Shown here piece by piece: positions 37,745-48,765 of a stretch of DNA of 64,000 nucleotides. The first letter of the stretch is position 1; every line of letters begins with the position of its first letter. The translations under genes were made by a program, and so were the position numbers. The notes under the pieces were generated by a model, which made no database searches, was not told where the DNA came from, and was given only the letters and a program-made list of their open reading frames with translations. This DNA comes from Tricholoma matsutake (lineage: Eukaryota; Basidiomycota; Agaricomycetes; Agaricales; Tricholomataceae), in NCBI GenBank assembly GCA_026075535.2, contig AP026545.1, forward strand, positions 6,138,001 through 6,202,000, read 5' to 3'.

Positions 37745-40084
37745 CTGCGAAGCATCGATATTGTGATGAACAACGAAGCGATCTATCTATCGACGGATGG
37801 TCAAGAATCAAAAACAGCAACACGTTAGTATCATACTGGAAATACTGATATCCCTGTCTTGCACAGATTTCTTCGTAGTTCCTTGCTGCGCTCTTCAGAC
37901 CTGGTACTTAGTACGTGTGAACACACAACTTACGCATGTCGATTAGCTACCACCAGCGGCGTTAACGGACACAGGCGACGGTCGTTCTTCTCAGGACACA
38001 AGGAAGCAAAGATGGTGAGCACAGCCGTTTACATCTGGCCGCGCCTCATTAAGTTCCTCCTTACGCGCTTTCGTACTCCACCCGCAGCGCCCTCCGGACC
38101 TCTCCCCCATTGTAGGTATGGCACCTTCCCCTGCTCCAAGCCCGCTATACCATCAGCTACATCCACACGATGGTCAAGCCATCCCCACACTGGCAGCTCC
38201 ATCTCGCCCTTCACTACTACATTCACCTGCGCAAGGTACAAGGTGGGAAGCGGGGTCAGGATGTGCATCTGGAACTTGGTTCGCGAACCCAGAGATGAAG
38301 GGCCTGCAGAAGAAAGAGAAGCAGACGTCGATCGGACCAGTGCAATACCCAAACAATTCGACATTGCAGGTGAGGGGGGTCCTCTTCCCTGTGCGTATGG
38401 TATTCCCGTGTGCATCTGCTCGCTGTTCGCTGTTCCCGGAGGAACACTACCCAAACCTAATTCAGAGTCGAAGTGAGATGCTACAAGCCCTACCACAGCG
38501 GCGTTCAGCACCGTCCCTACTTCGGTAGGGACGACATCCTCGCTGCCGGCGCCGCTTAGAACCAGGCTGCGGAAGAAGTGCGAGTCCACCTCATAAGGAG
38601 GTCGTGCAAGTAGGGGAAGGGACGTGTCCCAGGTGAGCGCTGTTAGGTTGGGGTTTGACAAGGCAAGTGACAATGGAGTGTCAACCTCGAATTGTGGCGT
38701 GAAATGGGAGGGCGAAGGGAACACAGCGTAGAAGTACGATAGGATGGAAAGAGCTCTATAGTCTGCGGCGGTGTAGTTCGTAGAAAGTAAGGATGGAGGG
38801 ATCGCTGTGAGAAGGTGGGATTTGATTTCACGGCCTACGTACGGATATGAATTGTCTGTCATAACAGGAGGGGGGGACGACGCCTGGCCCTCAAACGTCG
38901 AACTGTCTCCTTCGAGCTCGTAAACATCTGTCGGCTGGACCATGTCTTCGATCTTTTTATTCAGGTCTGCACCAAGTCCCTTCGTCCAGCCCATAGTATT
39001 GATTACGAGAGGGATGAAGTCATGTATCCTCTCATCCTCGTACATGCCGTCAGCATCGGCCTCGAACGTCGCTGGATAGCGGCAAGATAGTGCGAAGGCG
39101 AGGAGCGCGGTGAGGTGGTACCGATGTAGTGTGCCGTTACAGGGAGGGTGGGGTGAGTAAAGGGGGGTCCTTGATGTGGTTTAGAACGGCGCATACGCAT
39201 GGGGAGGAAGCTCACCAAAGATGGGATTTCGAACAACATTAAGCGCAACCATTCCTCCAGGAGTGAATTCAGATTGGCCGGGATCACATTCAAGATATGC
39301 GACACGTTGGAATCCGGAAGTCGGATGGTTATTATATTTGGTGAACAAACGAGGGCTTACTGAGTTAGTAGTTTGTTGATCAATGTTCGAGCGAAGGTGC
39401 TTTTCCCAGATTTTTTGGGCCTGTGATGAGATGTATGCTAGCGCCCTCTTGAAGCTCTATTGACGTAGACGAGAGTGCGGTTTCCCAGGAGGGAGGAAGC
39501 CTGAAGCCTTGTACATCCTTAGTTTGGTGTGTTATCTACACATCAATGTCATAAGAGTTAAAAATATTTTCAAACAAGTACGTACTGTATGGATGTCAGG
39601 AATCTGCAACGATGTCCCCACAACACCATTATTCTGCGACCTAGAAGGTTCAAACACGCCATGGAACGTCCGACATATGCGTCCTAGGCCTTCTACACCA
39701 GTCTGCAACTCTTGCAGCAATACCAACGCTACATTGGTACCAAACACGGAACAAAGTGGCTCGGGAAGGTTAGGTTTTATGCTATCAACTGTGTCGATCC
39801 CCGATACACCCTCTAAAATGGGTAATGGGGACGACCGGGGTGCAAAGACGCGATGTGCTCGCCTGGAGGCAGCGATGGTCACGCCACATAGGGAAATGGA
39901 GCCCTGGACCACACAAAAAGTGATTGCACCAAGAAGCCAAAGCGTCTCTCCGGGTTCAAGGGCGAGCACTGTCCCAGGACTATTGGAAGATGAGACGCGC
40001 AAATTATGTACTTGGTCAGGCGGAAGGTTGAGAATATGTCAGGGTGATCGGCTGGCGGTTGGCGTATAGATGTGTCGTCGTCCA
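37745..40084 (-). pseudogene. GRC3: GRC3 copy 2, inverted, broken by two deletions
   Basis: Nearly identical to 1526-3949 in reverse. The start codon (40084-40082), all three introns and the stop (38029) are kept. Two deletions break it. About 34 nt are missing near 40020, soon after the start, shifting the frame. About 43 nt are missing near 39060-39078, including one base at the edge, shifting it again in the region before the GMYEDERIHDF segment. A product would be truncated after roughly 25-30 native codons. Similarity to copy 1 stops at the ATG on one side and about 290 bp past the stop on the other, where the KDZ element begins. Few base changes relative to copy 1 suggest a fairly recent duplication. 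It could be transcribed antisense to nothing obvious; no sign of function. Confidence 0.88.
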
Positions 40085-40226
40085 TGGTCAGAGTAGCCAC
40101 ACAAACGGCCGGCTGTCCGGAGAAGTCAGCACCCCCCGAAAGCTATTCCGGCACCCGGGTTGCTGATTAGAATGATCCTCATTACAAAACTTGAACATCG
40201 CCCAAACGTCGTCATTCTCATGATTC

Positions 40227-40992
40227 ATGCTTTTCCGTGCAATTTACACTAGTGCGATATGCTCTGCCCGGGCCAGAACAAAGCCTTTCATTAAAAAGTT
40301 TCCTGTGACCTTACGTCTCCAATATCCTTCTTGGGATACACCCGGTTTGGCTGAATTCTCCTCCGCCGAAGACATAACCGCCTTTTTGTCGACACCTAAA
40401 CAATTTCTGATCGAACCGATAACTGGACAAATTATTCGCCCTCATCAGGTTGACAAGATTGATCCCGACGTTATCTATGATGTCGCAGGCTCCGGCCTCC
40501 CTTATCGTGAAAGAAGATTGTCGAGGGAGCAAGTGTGGGATTGGGTCTTTGAGAGGAAGACCGCACTTGCTTTGAAGGAGACTTTGGAAAACAAAGATCC
40601 GAATATCATGAAATTGCCGAGAGTGATCAAGGACAAAGCGGGAAAATATGTTAGTGAGTGGGAAGCACTATATCAGCTGTCAGATGGTGGCATCGTCTTC
40701 CTGGAAACGAAATACAGGATGTCAAAGGTGAGCTCCCAAATATCTCCAACTCAAGCTTAACTAGGCTGAACTGTATCAGGCCCACATCAATAGCCAATCG
40801 GAACGCATCTCCAAAAGCCTCATCGCTATGGGAAAGAACCGGCGTGCGCAATTGTATCTGGCAGCATATTATTGGCCTGACGACGAAGATTGTGTCTCAT
40901 ACGCACATAACAAAGGATATGGAATCATACAGCCGAATGGGTCAGACCTGACTGTTCATTTCAAGGCAAAAGGTGGGGTTAGACAAGCATGA
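40227..40992 (+). CDS. Uncharacterised 237-aa protein with an ExK motif
   Basis: Two exons, 40227-40727 and 40780-40992. The 52-nt intron has GTGAGC...CAG and a CTGAAC branch site and falls between codons. The N-terminus (MLFRAIYTSAICSARARTKPF) is basic and free of acidic residues to about residue 35, like a mitochondrial presequence. The core contains WEALYQLSDGGIVFLETKYRM, where D153 and E160-x-K162 follow a hydrophobic strand, then a helix-rich segment and LYLAAYYWP. That pattern resembles the active-site hairpin of PD-(D/E)xK nuclease folds and of similar repeat-rich mushroom protein families, but the D-to-E spacing is short. No named family is recognised. Neighbours are a broken GRC3 copy upstream and a transposon nest downstream. 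The frame is clean, unlike everything around it, which suggests selection or youth. Confidence 0.7.
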
Positions 40993-41335
40993 TATGTGTA
41001 TCCGTGAACTGACTGATTAACTGCAGACCTGGACTTTGAATAGATTCCACCGGTTACTTGTTCTCTCCATTGTCGCCCATCTTCCAGTTCCTCACACATT
41101 TTTGTGCTGTAATGTTGTCAATGCCCAATGACTAGTAGCTAAGCCCCTGGCTCCTTTTTCATATACAATGTAGGTCTCGAAAGTTGTATGTGTTCTCATA
41201 ACTCCCCGGTGTTTGATCTGAATCGATTGGTAACAGGGGCTTATTACACTATAACCTCTCGCCCTACACCTGACGACAATAAACCTAAACTGGAATCAGA
41301 TTTGCACGTCGAATGGTTGGTTTGAACAGTCGCAA
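40993..41335. other. Short intergenic stretch
   Basis: Contains the 3' end of the uncharacterised gene. No open frame or repeat recognised until the GRC3 fragment begins near 41345. Confidence 0.4.
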
Positions 41336-41430
41336 ACAGGTAGCACTCTCTCCGGGTTCAAGGGCGAGCACTGTCCCAGGACTATTAGAAGATGAGACGT
41401 GCAAATTATGTAGTTGGTCGGGGGTGAGGA
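41336..41430 (-). pseudogene. GRC3: GRC3 copy 3, piece A (left of copia-1)
   Basis: On the minus strand this matches GRC3 exon 1 around 1620-1705 (LTPDQLHNLHVSSSNSPGTV and on to EPGE). It ends at GAGGA directly against the copia-1 5' LTR. The continuation of the same GRC3 sequence lies 16.7 kb away at 58166, on the far side of copia-1. Confidence 0.85.
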
Positions 41431-41790
41431 TGTTGAGAATGACACTGAGCGCATGCGAACACCGTATTGCCAAATACAGATCTCGGCATGTTAATTGATG
41501 TGTGTCCTATACTTAGTGCATCCCTTTGATGCACGTGTTTGTATCCGTGTCATGGATACCTTTATACCATTCTCCTTTATCTAACATGACTTGTATATAT
41601 ACAGTAGACAGATACCAGATCACCTCAGTCACTTATACAGAGACTGAGGTGAGTAATGACTTATTATTCAGTAGTGAATGATTACTTACTGTACTTATAG
41701 TTCACTCTTGTTGTACTAGGTACAGTACTAATACAGTCACTTATACAGAGACTGAGTTCACTCTTGTTGTACTAGGATTGATTTTCTACA
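41431..41790 (+). repeat. copia-1 5' LTR (360 bp, shortened)
   Basis: Matches the 3' LTR at both ends but lacks about 350 bp in the middle (after CACCGTATTGC). It carries a small internal duplication of CACTTATACAGAGACTGAG and TTCACTCTTGTTGTACTAGG near its end. Confidence 0.9.
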
Positions 41791-41808
41791 GGTTATGGGC
41801 CACTCCCA
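41791..41808 (+). promoter_or_regulatory. copia-1 primer-binding site (initiator tRNA-Met half)
   Basis: GGTTATGGGCC immediately after the 5' LTR is complementary to the anticodon arm of initiator methionine tRNA, the half-tRNA primer site known from copia elements. The same site follows the 5' LTR of copia-2. Confidence 0.8.
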
Positions 41809-41918
41809 TCACATTTAGATGACGGTAGAAAATCTCCTAGCCACTCAGTGTTTATCTACACCATTTTTGATTGGACCCCTAGATCACTTAGATCTCGGAT
41901 CACAACTTAACGGGATCA

Positions 41919-42223
41919 TGTTGGAGCAGACTATATACGCTGCACAGGGGAAGAGACTACACGTTCCTTACAACCTACCTGGGGTTTAGTTAGACTTACA
42001 GCTAGGGTTAGCAGAGGTAAGAACACTGTATTCCTACTACGGTACAGGTTCTCCTTATATACATAATATTAAGGATGTCACATGACTCGGGAATGTGTTT
42101 ACCGCATGTATGCGCAGTAAGCGCAGTAACATGCGTATGCTGCATGTATTGCCTCATGTATACATGTGTATGCTGCATGTATTGCCTCATGTATACAGCA
42201 TGCATCAGGGATTAATTTCAACA
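41919..42223 (-). repeat. copia-2 3' LTR
   Basis: 305 bp, TGTTGGAGCAGAC...TTCAACA on the plus strand. Contains two tandem copies of a 31-bp unit (TGTATGCTGCATGTATTGCC and on to CTCATGTATACA). Identical by eye to 46158-46462. Confidence 0.95.
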
Positions 42224-42255
42224 CCCCCCCTCAAACTGTACAGCGCTCTAAGCAG

Positions 42256-45200
42256 CTAAGTTTGAATCTCGAAAGTAATTCCGAGAGAGTCTCTAAATTT
42301 CCTGAATAGGACGGCGCCAAGGTTCTTTGTGAACATGTCAGCCGGATTATCACTTCCAGGAATGAAAACGACTGTGACTTTGTCATTTTCTATGCATTCG
42401 CGGGTGTAGTGGTAGCGAATGTCTATATGTTTGGTCCTTCTTTCCTGAACTGGATTTGATCCAATAAAGATGGATCCTTGATTATCAGCGCAGATTGGTA
42501 CGCGCTTCAGTGTATATCCAAGTTCCTGGAATAAGGACTCTATCCACACTATCTGCCGACAAGTGTCGGAGAGAGCCATGTATTCGGCTTCTGTGGATGA
42601 CAGTGCTACAGTTTTTTGTAAACGGGACTGCCAGCACACAATGCCACTCGCCAGAGTAGCAAAGTAACCCGTTGTAGATCGGCGCTTGACTGTGTCAGCT
42701 GCCCAATCAGAATCTGTGAAGGCCTGTAGCCCCTCGGATTTCTCTCCATCATAGACCATACTGTACTTCTGGGTTCCCACCAGATAGCGCATTATGTACA
42801 TCGCTTTGTCTAGATGTTCTTGGCTAGGATTAGCCGAGAATTGCGACATCTTGATTACCGCGTAAGCGATATCAGGTCGCGTTCCGAGCATCAGATACAA
42901 TAAAGATCCGATCACAGACTGATATTTTGATCTAAGCGCCGCGTTTGGCGTCGCTGTGTTCTCCGACGGTTTGTAGCCAGTCGGGAGCGGAGTGGGGGCA
43001 ATCTTGGCATTTGTCATCTCGAACCTCTCAAGCACTTTGGCGAGATATTCTGTTTGATCGAGTTTGACTTTTGCAGCGGTCTGGGTGACGCGCATGCCTA
43101 AGAATTCCGTGACTTTTTCAGTACTACGGCACTCCCAATGCTTCAGGCAAGCATTCTTCTTTTCATCCACAAGTTTCTTGTTCTTGCCCATGAACAAGCC
43201 ATCATCAACATAGACTAGCGCAATAACGATGCTGCCTGTCTTAGGATCCTTGTGTATGAAGATGCCGGCATCGGAGCTGGCGCGCACGAACCCAATGGTG
43301 CGCATAAATGCCTCTAGCTCTCTCCACCATGCTAGTGAAGCCTGTTTAAGGCCATACAATGCTCGGCGTAAGCGCATTACTTTGCGCTCTTTACCCTCGA
43401 GTTTGAAACCCTCGGGTTGATCCATATAGATCTCCTCATCAAGTTTGCCGTATAAAAATGCGGTTTTTACATCTAGACCGGTCATATACATGCCTTCTAG
43501 AGACGCAAGGGCAAACATGAGGCGTACGGTCTCGTAGCGGACTACTGGTGAGAAAATCTCATCAAAGTCAACGCCTTCGACTTGTGAAAAGCCTTTGGCC
43601 ACGAGTCTGGCTCGTTTTCTTCCGTCCGATTTCACGGAGAAAACCCATCTATTTTTGATCGTTTTTCGATCATGTGGAAGATCGACGATGTCATAGACTT
43701 GTCGCTTGCGAAGAGCCTCTAACTCTTCACGACAAGCCTGTTTCCACTCAAGTTGCTGCTGCCGGGGTAGGCGCGCAATATCGCGAAATTGGTTTGGAAC
43801 TAGGCTTTTTCCGCTTGATGGTGTGACTGCTTTTGACAACAGCCAGCGGATAAGTTCATCTCCACCTTCCTTGGTTATCTTTTTAATATAACCTGCTTCG
43901 TCCGGTTCCCCCATTGGGTGATCATGTTCTTGATTATTGGAATCGGGCACACTCTCGTGGGGTGCCGAACTCGGTCCAGCAACCGGTTCTTGCTGTTGAG
44001 GTCGTGGTCGTGTTCGGTTATGATCCGAATCTTGACCCACAGACTTCTTCCAATATCGATCACGCGCAATGTCTCTCTCTATGTCAGAGGGGAGTCGCTG
44101 TTCTCCATAGGTATTGCCGGGACGGTTTGGGATTTTCCTCTGCCTGCCTGATCGACGGGGCAATTGCTGCCATTCCTGTTGATCTTCACGTCTTGGACGA
44201 AAGTCCTCAGTGCTAACTGGAGGCGGCGGAGGAGGAGCGTTAGTCACATCGTCATGCGCCTTTTGCTCGCTTGGTAAATCATCATCATCATCTTCTGATG
44301 ATGGAGGAAGGGGCGGATTTTGTGGCGGTGTAGGGTCATCGCCATCCGTTCCAGATGAGTGGTCATCATCTTCTGGTTCTGGTGGAAAATCACCAAGGTC
44401 TGTCTTGGCAGGAGTTTTAGCTCCGGGACAGCATGGGAACATCGTTTCATCAAATAGTGCCGTAGCACCAATGAATATTGCGCCGTTTCGTCGCATGAAA
44501 CGATATGCTTTAATGCCGTCTTCTACTCCAAGGTACGTCATTAGCTCCGATCGAGGAGACAATGTTGTTGGACGTTTTTCCTTTGGTAGATAGACATAAG
44601 CACCGCAACCGAAGACCTTCAGATTGTTTAGATCTGGGCGGACCTTTGTCAGGTCCTCAAAAGGTGTCAGCCATTTCAGGCGCCTTATTGGGGTTCGGTT
44701 GTATAAATGTGTTGCATGTTCTATGCAAAATTCCCACCATGATTGTGGTAGACAAGCGGTGAATCGCAGGGTTTGCGACTTTTCCATTATTGTCCTTATG
44801 GCGCGCTCTGCGCGCCCGTTCTGTTGATGAACGTGGGGTGCAGACATCTCTATTTTGATGCCTAAATCCTTGAGCTGTTTTTGTAGCTCACGATCCTTGA
44901 ACTCCCCCCCTGGATCGACACGCCAACGCTTGATTGTAGCGCCATATTGGGTTTTAGCCATTGCTTGAAATTGTCTAATCGCTGCAGCAGCGTCAGATTT
45001 CTTTCTGAGACATTGGACCCAAATATGTGACGTTTTGTCATCCAGAAATACAATGAAGTATTTATGTTTGTGGTACGATAGTACCGGGAGTTCCTTTAGG
45101 TCGGAATGTATTAATTCAAAGGATTTGTCAGCTCGTGAGTCTGACTCGGGAAAAGATTTTGAGGTCATTTTCCCTTCTGCACACCCTGGACATATAATTT

Positions 45201-45640
45201 TGTCTTTAGGAATAATTAAATTCCTTGGGAATTTTATGGTGCTTTTAGGCATTTTCCCTAGCGCCTCTTTGGATGGGTGTCCAAGTCGCCTATGCCAAGT
45301 CAAGTAGTCAGCGACATAAATGGTCGCGACATTAACCTTTTTGGTGCTCAATATATGAGTCCGAGCCCAATAGATCGTGTCATTCCTCCTTAGAGGGACA
45401 CAATGCATGATTGGGTTTCCATGCTCGATGAATGAAATGTATGCGGAGGAACCACGCACATCACTTCCGTCTTGTAAAAAGACCCCCATTGACATCAATC
45501 GAGTATTAATGTCGGGTATGTAGTAGACGGGGTATAGCCGCGTTTCACGCGTCTCTGACTTCCCATTACATACTACCTGGTGTCTAATGAAGACTGCTCC
45601 TTTTCCTACTATATGAGTAGTACCAGTGGCCTGTTGGCAC
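42256..45640 (-). CDS. copia-2 Pol: protease remnant, integrase, reverse transcriptase, RNase H
   Basis: One uninterrupted frame of about 1,125 codons. It opens at the deletion junction near 45640 with a protease C-terminus (THIVGKGAVFIRHQVVC, YYIPDINTRLMSMG). Integrase follows: zinc-binding WHRRLGHPS...CPGCAEGK, then the DDE residues in IHSDLKEL, RVDPGGEF and HQQNGRAERAIRTIMEK. An acidic/proline-rich linker leads to reverse transcriptase (DVKTAFLYG, ALYGLKQA, catalytic YVDDGLF) and RNase H (FTDSDWAAD, SSTEAEYMAL, CADNQGS), ending at 42256. No initiating ATG or protease active site is in frame, so this copy can act only if Pol is made from a fused transcript or supplied otherwise. The absence of any stop contrasts with the neighbouring elements and indicates recent activity of the family. 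Confidence 0.9.
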
Positions 45641-45908
45641 GCTGCCGAATGGAGGGGGCCAGGCGGAGCACTAGGCTACCAATAGCCTGGTCATTTTTGT
45701 TGCTCCAGGTCTGGAGCTTGGCATTAGCGTCCGCTACCAAGGTAGCGTTCGTCGCCGTCAAGGGAGGCGCCGGGGGCGGTTTTTGCTCCGCCCCGCTAGT
45801 TATTTGCCAGAGGCCCTGAGACCTGAGCCACGCCTTCATAGAGTCGGCCCATAGAATGTAATTTGATCCGTCGAAAGTTTGAACGAGTTTTTCAAGAGTT
45901 GAAGACAT
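45609..45908 (-). pseudogene. copia-2 Gag, N-terminal stub
   Basis: From ATG 45908: MSSTLEKLVQTFDGSNYILW then MKAWLRSQGLWQITSG, the start of a copia Gag (DUF4219/UBN2 type). After about 90 codons it runs into the deletion junction and ends at TAG 45609-45611. Pol continues in another frame. The capsid core and CCHC knuckle are gone. Confidence 0.8.
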
Positions 45909-46157
45909 GATTCTGTGGTGGCAGCTGTTAAAAGCGCTCAATCAGTCTTTTTACTCAATAAAACACGTTTAACGTTCTCAGGAGAAAACACTCCTTCAGA
46001 GTGGTTAACCCTAGTCAACCTAGGTTTTATATGCAGCTCGCAGGGAGCGCAATGCAGCTCACGAAGAGCGCAAGGTTATAATTTGGAGACGATGAAGTCA
46101 ACGTCGTTCGCAGCTAATTAAAGCGCGTTCGCGACGTGCCCAGCAGGGCCCATAACC

Positions 46158-46462
46158 TGTTGGAGCAGACTATATACGCTGCACAGGGGAAGAGACTACA
46201 CGTTCCTTACAACCTACCTGGGGTTTAGTTAGACTTACAGCTAGGGTTAGCAGAGGTAAGAACACTGTATTCCTACTACGGTACAGGTTCTCCTTATATA
46301 CATAATATTAAGGATGTCACATGACTCGGGAATGTGTTTACCGCATGTATGCGCAGTAAGCGCAGTAACATGCGTATGCTGCATGTATTGCCTCATGTAT
46401 ACATGTGTATGCTGCATGTATTGCCTCATGTATACAGCATGCATCAGGGATTAATTTCAACA
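46158..46462 (-). repeat. copia-2 5' LTR
   Basis: Identical by eye to 41919-42223; abuts the primer site on one side and the GATCA duplication on the other. Confidence 0.95.
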
Positions 46463-46557
46463 GATCAGACTACCCAACCCATCTCCCTCCCCTTTGTCTT
46501 CTTTGACATCGCCCTACTCAATGCTCGCCTGCCATTACCACTTCCGCTTTCTACACT

Positions 46558-48219
46558 ATGGTTGCTAAAACAAACCTGCCTTCTATTTCTCTCATCAAGT
46601 TGTCAGTTCAGTACTCAGGGGAGAAGTTGGACAAACTTAAGTCTAATTACAAAGAATGGTGCGAGGAGATCACAATCGCCCTCTTGCTGAATGGACTCTA
46701 TGAATATGTGACCAGTGATATTACCTCACCTACATCTACAGAAACCTGTGCTCTTGTGAACTGGGCAGCTAACTCATGTCTCATGTACGCCTTTCTTGCT
46801 TCCAGTGTTTCCCCATCCAAGCGCCCATTCCTTGATATCAAGAAGGGCTCTGATGTAAATTGGAAAACTCTCCAAGATCATCATCAGAAGGAAGGTCCAG
46901 TCCACCAGGTCCAATTGTCCCAACAGGCACTTTCCATCCAGTGCTCAAAGGATGTGCCACTCCCCGAAACAGTGGAGAGGATTTGCACTCTCATTGAGTG
47001 CACTTTTGCCATGGGGGACATAAAAGTGGACCTACTCTGTTGTATTGCCCTCCTTAATTCCCTTAGTGACAACTTCCCACATGCATGATCCATTATATCC
47101 CGCAACATCACTGCCTCAACTGCCAGTTCCCCATATGGGTCAAAGAACATCTGCCTGTTCCTGGAGAATGAACAGTCACTCCTTGAGAACAACCAGTGTC
47201 ATGATTCTTGCTCCACCATTGTACTTACCGCTTGGACCAAACCAAACAAAGTGCCTAATGCACCCACTTATGGGAATCCTGTCTGTAAAAAGACTGGGCA
47301 TACCACGGAGTACTGCATCAAGCCTAGAGGCAGCATGGCCAGGAAGACCATCAATGAATCCAAAGCCGCACGGAAGCTGGCACTCGAGAAGAAAGCACTG
47401 GGTACTGCTAGCTCCAGGATCCCAATTACAGTAAAGGATGTCAATGGATGTGCCTTTATGGTCATGGTTGATTCTGAATCCCCTGCGCCCATTGCCTCCT
47501 GCCCAGAATTTGCTGGCCTTGCATGTGATCCCCTTCCCACTGCTTCCATCGAAGAGGTTGAATACGAGGGATGGATTGTTGTTGAGGAGGAGGCATCTAT
47601 GACTCTTGACTGGAACCAACATACATCCATGCATACTGATGGTGCATTCACCATCGAACCACTTACTCAGACTTGTCGATCTCACCTTTCACTGGATGAG
47701 CATCCCTTCATTGTTGACTCTGGTGCAACTGTACATATTTCACCTGACAGATTGGATTTCCTTACCCTTCGTCCGACTCAACCACGTACCATTAGAGGGG
47801 TGGGAGGTTCCTCAATAGCCGCCATCAGTGTCAGGTATATCAAACTCTGGATAGCCCAAGGCGCATTAATTCTCTTATGTAACATGCTCTATATCCCAAA
47901 CTTGACTGTCCGACTCATCTCCGTAGGAGTATTGGCTGATGACTCAAATGTTGCCACACACTTTGATAACATGGAGTGTTGGATTATGGACAAGTCCACC
48001 GGTGCACTGGTTGCATGAGGATCCAGACTCTTCAAGAAACTCTACTCACTCAACCTCCACTCTGCCACTGTCAACCATGCCTTTTCTGTACACAAATACC
48101 CAAACTTGGAAACATGGCACCACTGTCTTGGCCATGCCAACTACCAATCCATCTGGGATATGGCCAAAAAAGGGACATTCACAGGTGCACCTCTTGTTTC
48201 TTCACCAAAACCACCTAAG
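46558..48219 (+). pseudogene. copia-1 Gag, protease and start of integrase
   Basis: ATG 46558 opens a Gag frame (SVQYSGEKLDKLKSNYKEW). It is cut by TGA 47086-47088 but continues in the same frame through a degenerate zinc knuckle (CKKTGHTTEYC), the aspartic protease motif FIVDSGATVHISPD (about 47706) and a second TGA 48016-48018. It then reaches the integrase zinc-finger half HHCLGHANYQS. The gypsy element is inserted at 48220, before the two finger cysteines are complete. Both stops are TGA where arginine codons are plausible. Confidence 0.85.
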
Positions 48220-48636
48220 TGTAAGGGGACTAGGGGGGTGCCCTGTGTGTTTTTCCTATTTTTTATGTTCGTCCTATATTTTTCCCCACCTCATTTCCTT
48301 CTATTCTTCATTTTTCCAGATTTTATTACTAATTTTCTCTTGCTATCATGTTTGTACATGTTGACACTTTTATATTTAGAGGCGGAGTACCCCTTCCGAC
48401 ACATACCCCTTGGTATGATGTCATTCGGCGGCCTTGATCCACCTATCTCCACCTTTTTCTATTTTTAGGTTATATTTGATTTTTGTCATCTTCACATATA
48501 CTGGGCATCAGCAAGGGGATCCTTAGAGTTTTCTCTTCGGATTTCCCTTTGCTAGGTGTGTCCCCAATGCCTGTATTATGTAGTATAATTTTAACTTTGG
48601 ATTTCCCTTTGCTAGAGGCTTAGGTTGCCCTTATAG
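48220..48636 (+). repeat. gypsy 5' LTR
   Basis: About 417 bp; lacks a 10-bp segment (TTTTCTATGA region) present in the 3' LTR and the solo LTR. Ends near 48636; a primer site was not identified after it. Confidence 0.9.
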
Positions 48637-48765
48637 TAGAAAACTCTCCCCTAAGGCTCGAAAATTGCGAACGCGCTGCCCAAGATAGGCAGGTACAGAC
48701 TGGACGACACTTCCAAAAGCTCCACAGAGTCCCTACACACCGTTCCAGATAATCTTGCCTTTATT

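Larger units (their letters stand above)
41919..46462 (-). mobile_element. Young Ty1/copia element (copia-2), internally deleted
   Basis: 305-bp LTRs at 41919-42223 and 46158-46462 look identical over their full length. GATCA is duplicated at 41914-41918 and 46463-46467. On the minus strand the 5' LTR (46462-46158) is followed by the primer site GGTTATGGGCCCTGCTGGGC (46157-46138), and a polypurine tract abuts the 3' LTR (42224-42236). It is inserted in the leader of copia-1. The interior has a short Gag start and a long intact integrase/RT/RNase H frame, but the Gag end, zinc knuckle and protease active site are deleted. Confidence 0.95.

Noticed and set aside
41431..41790. Reading the sequence at 41345-41800 as a third promoter-bearing GRC3 locus
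   Set aside because: Only 41345-41430 is GRC3; the rest is the copia-1 LTR with matching 3' LTR and a GAGGA duplication.
42008..42205. 65-codon open frame, present identically at 46247-46444
   Set aside because: Lies within the copia-2 LTRs; its repeats reflect the 31-bp tandem unit of the LTR, not a gene.
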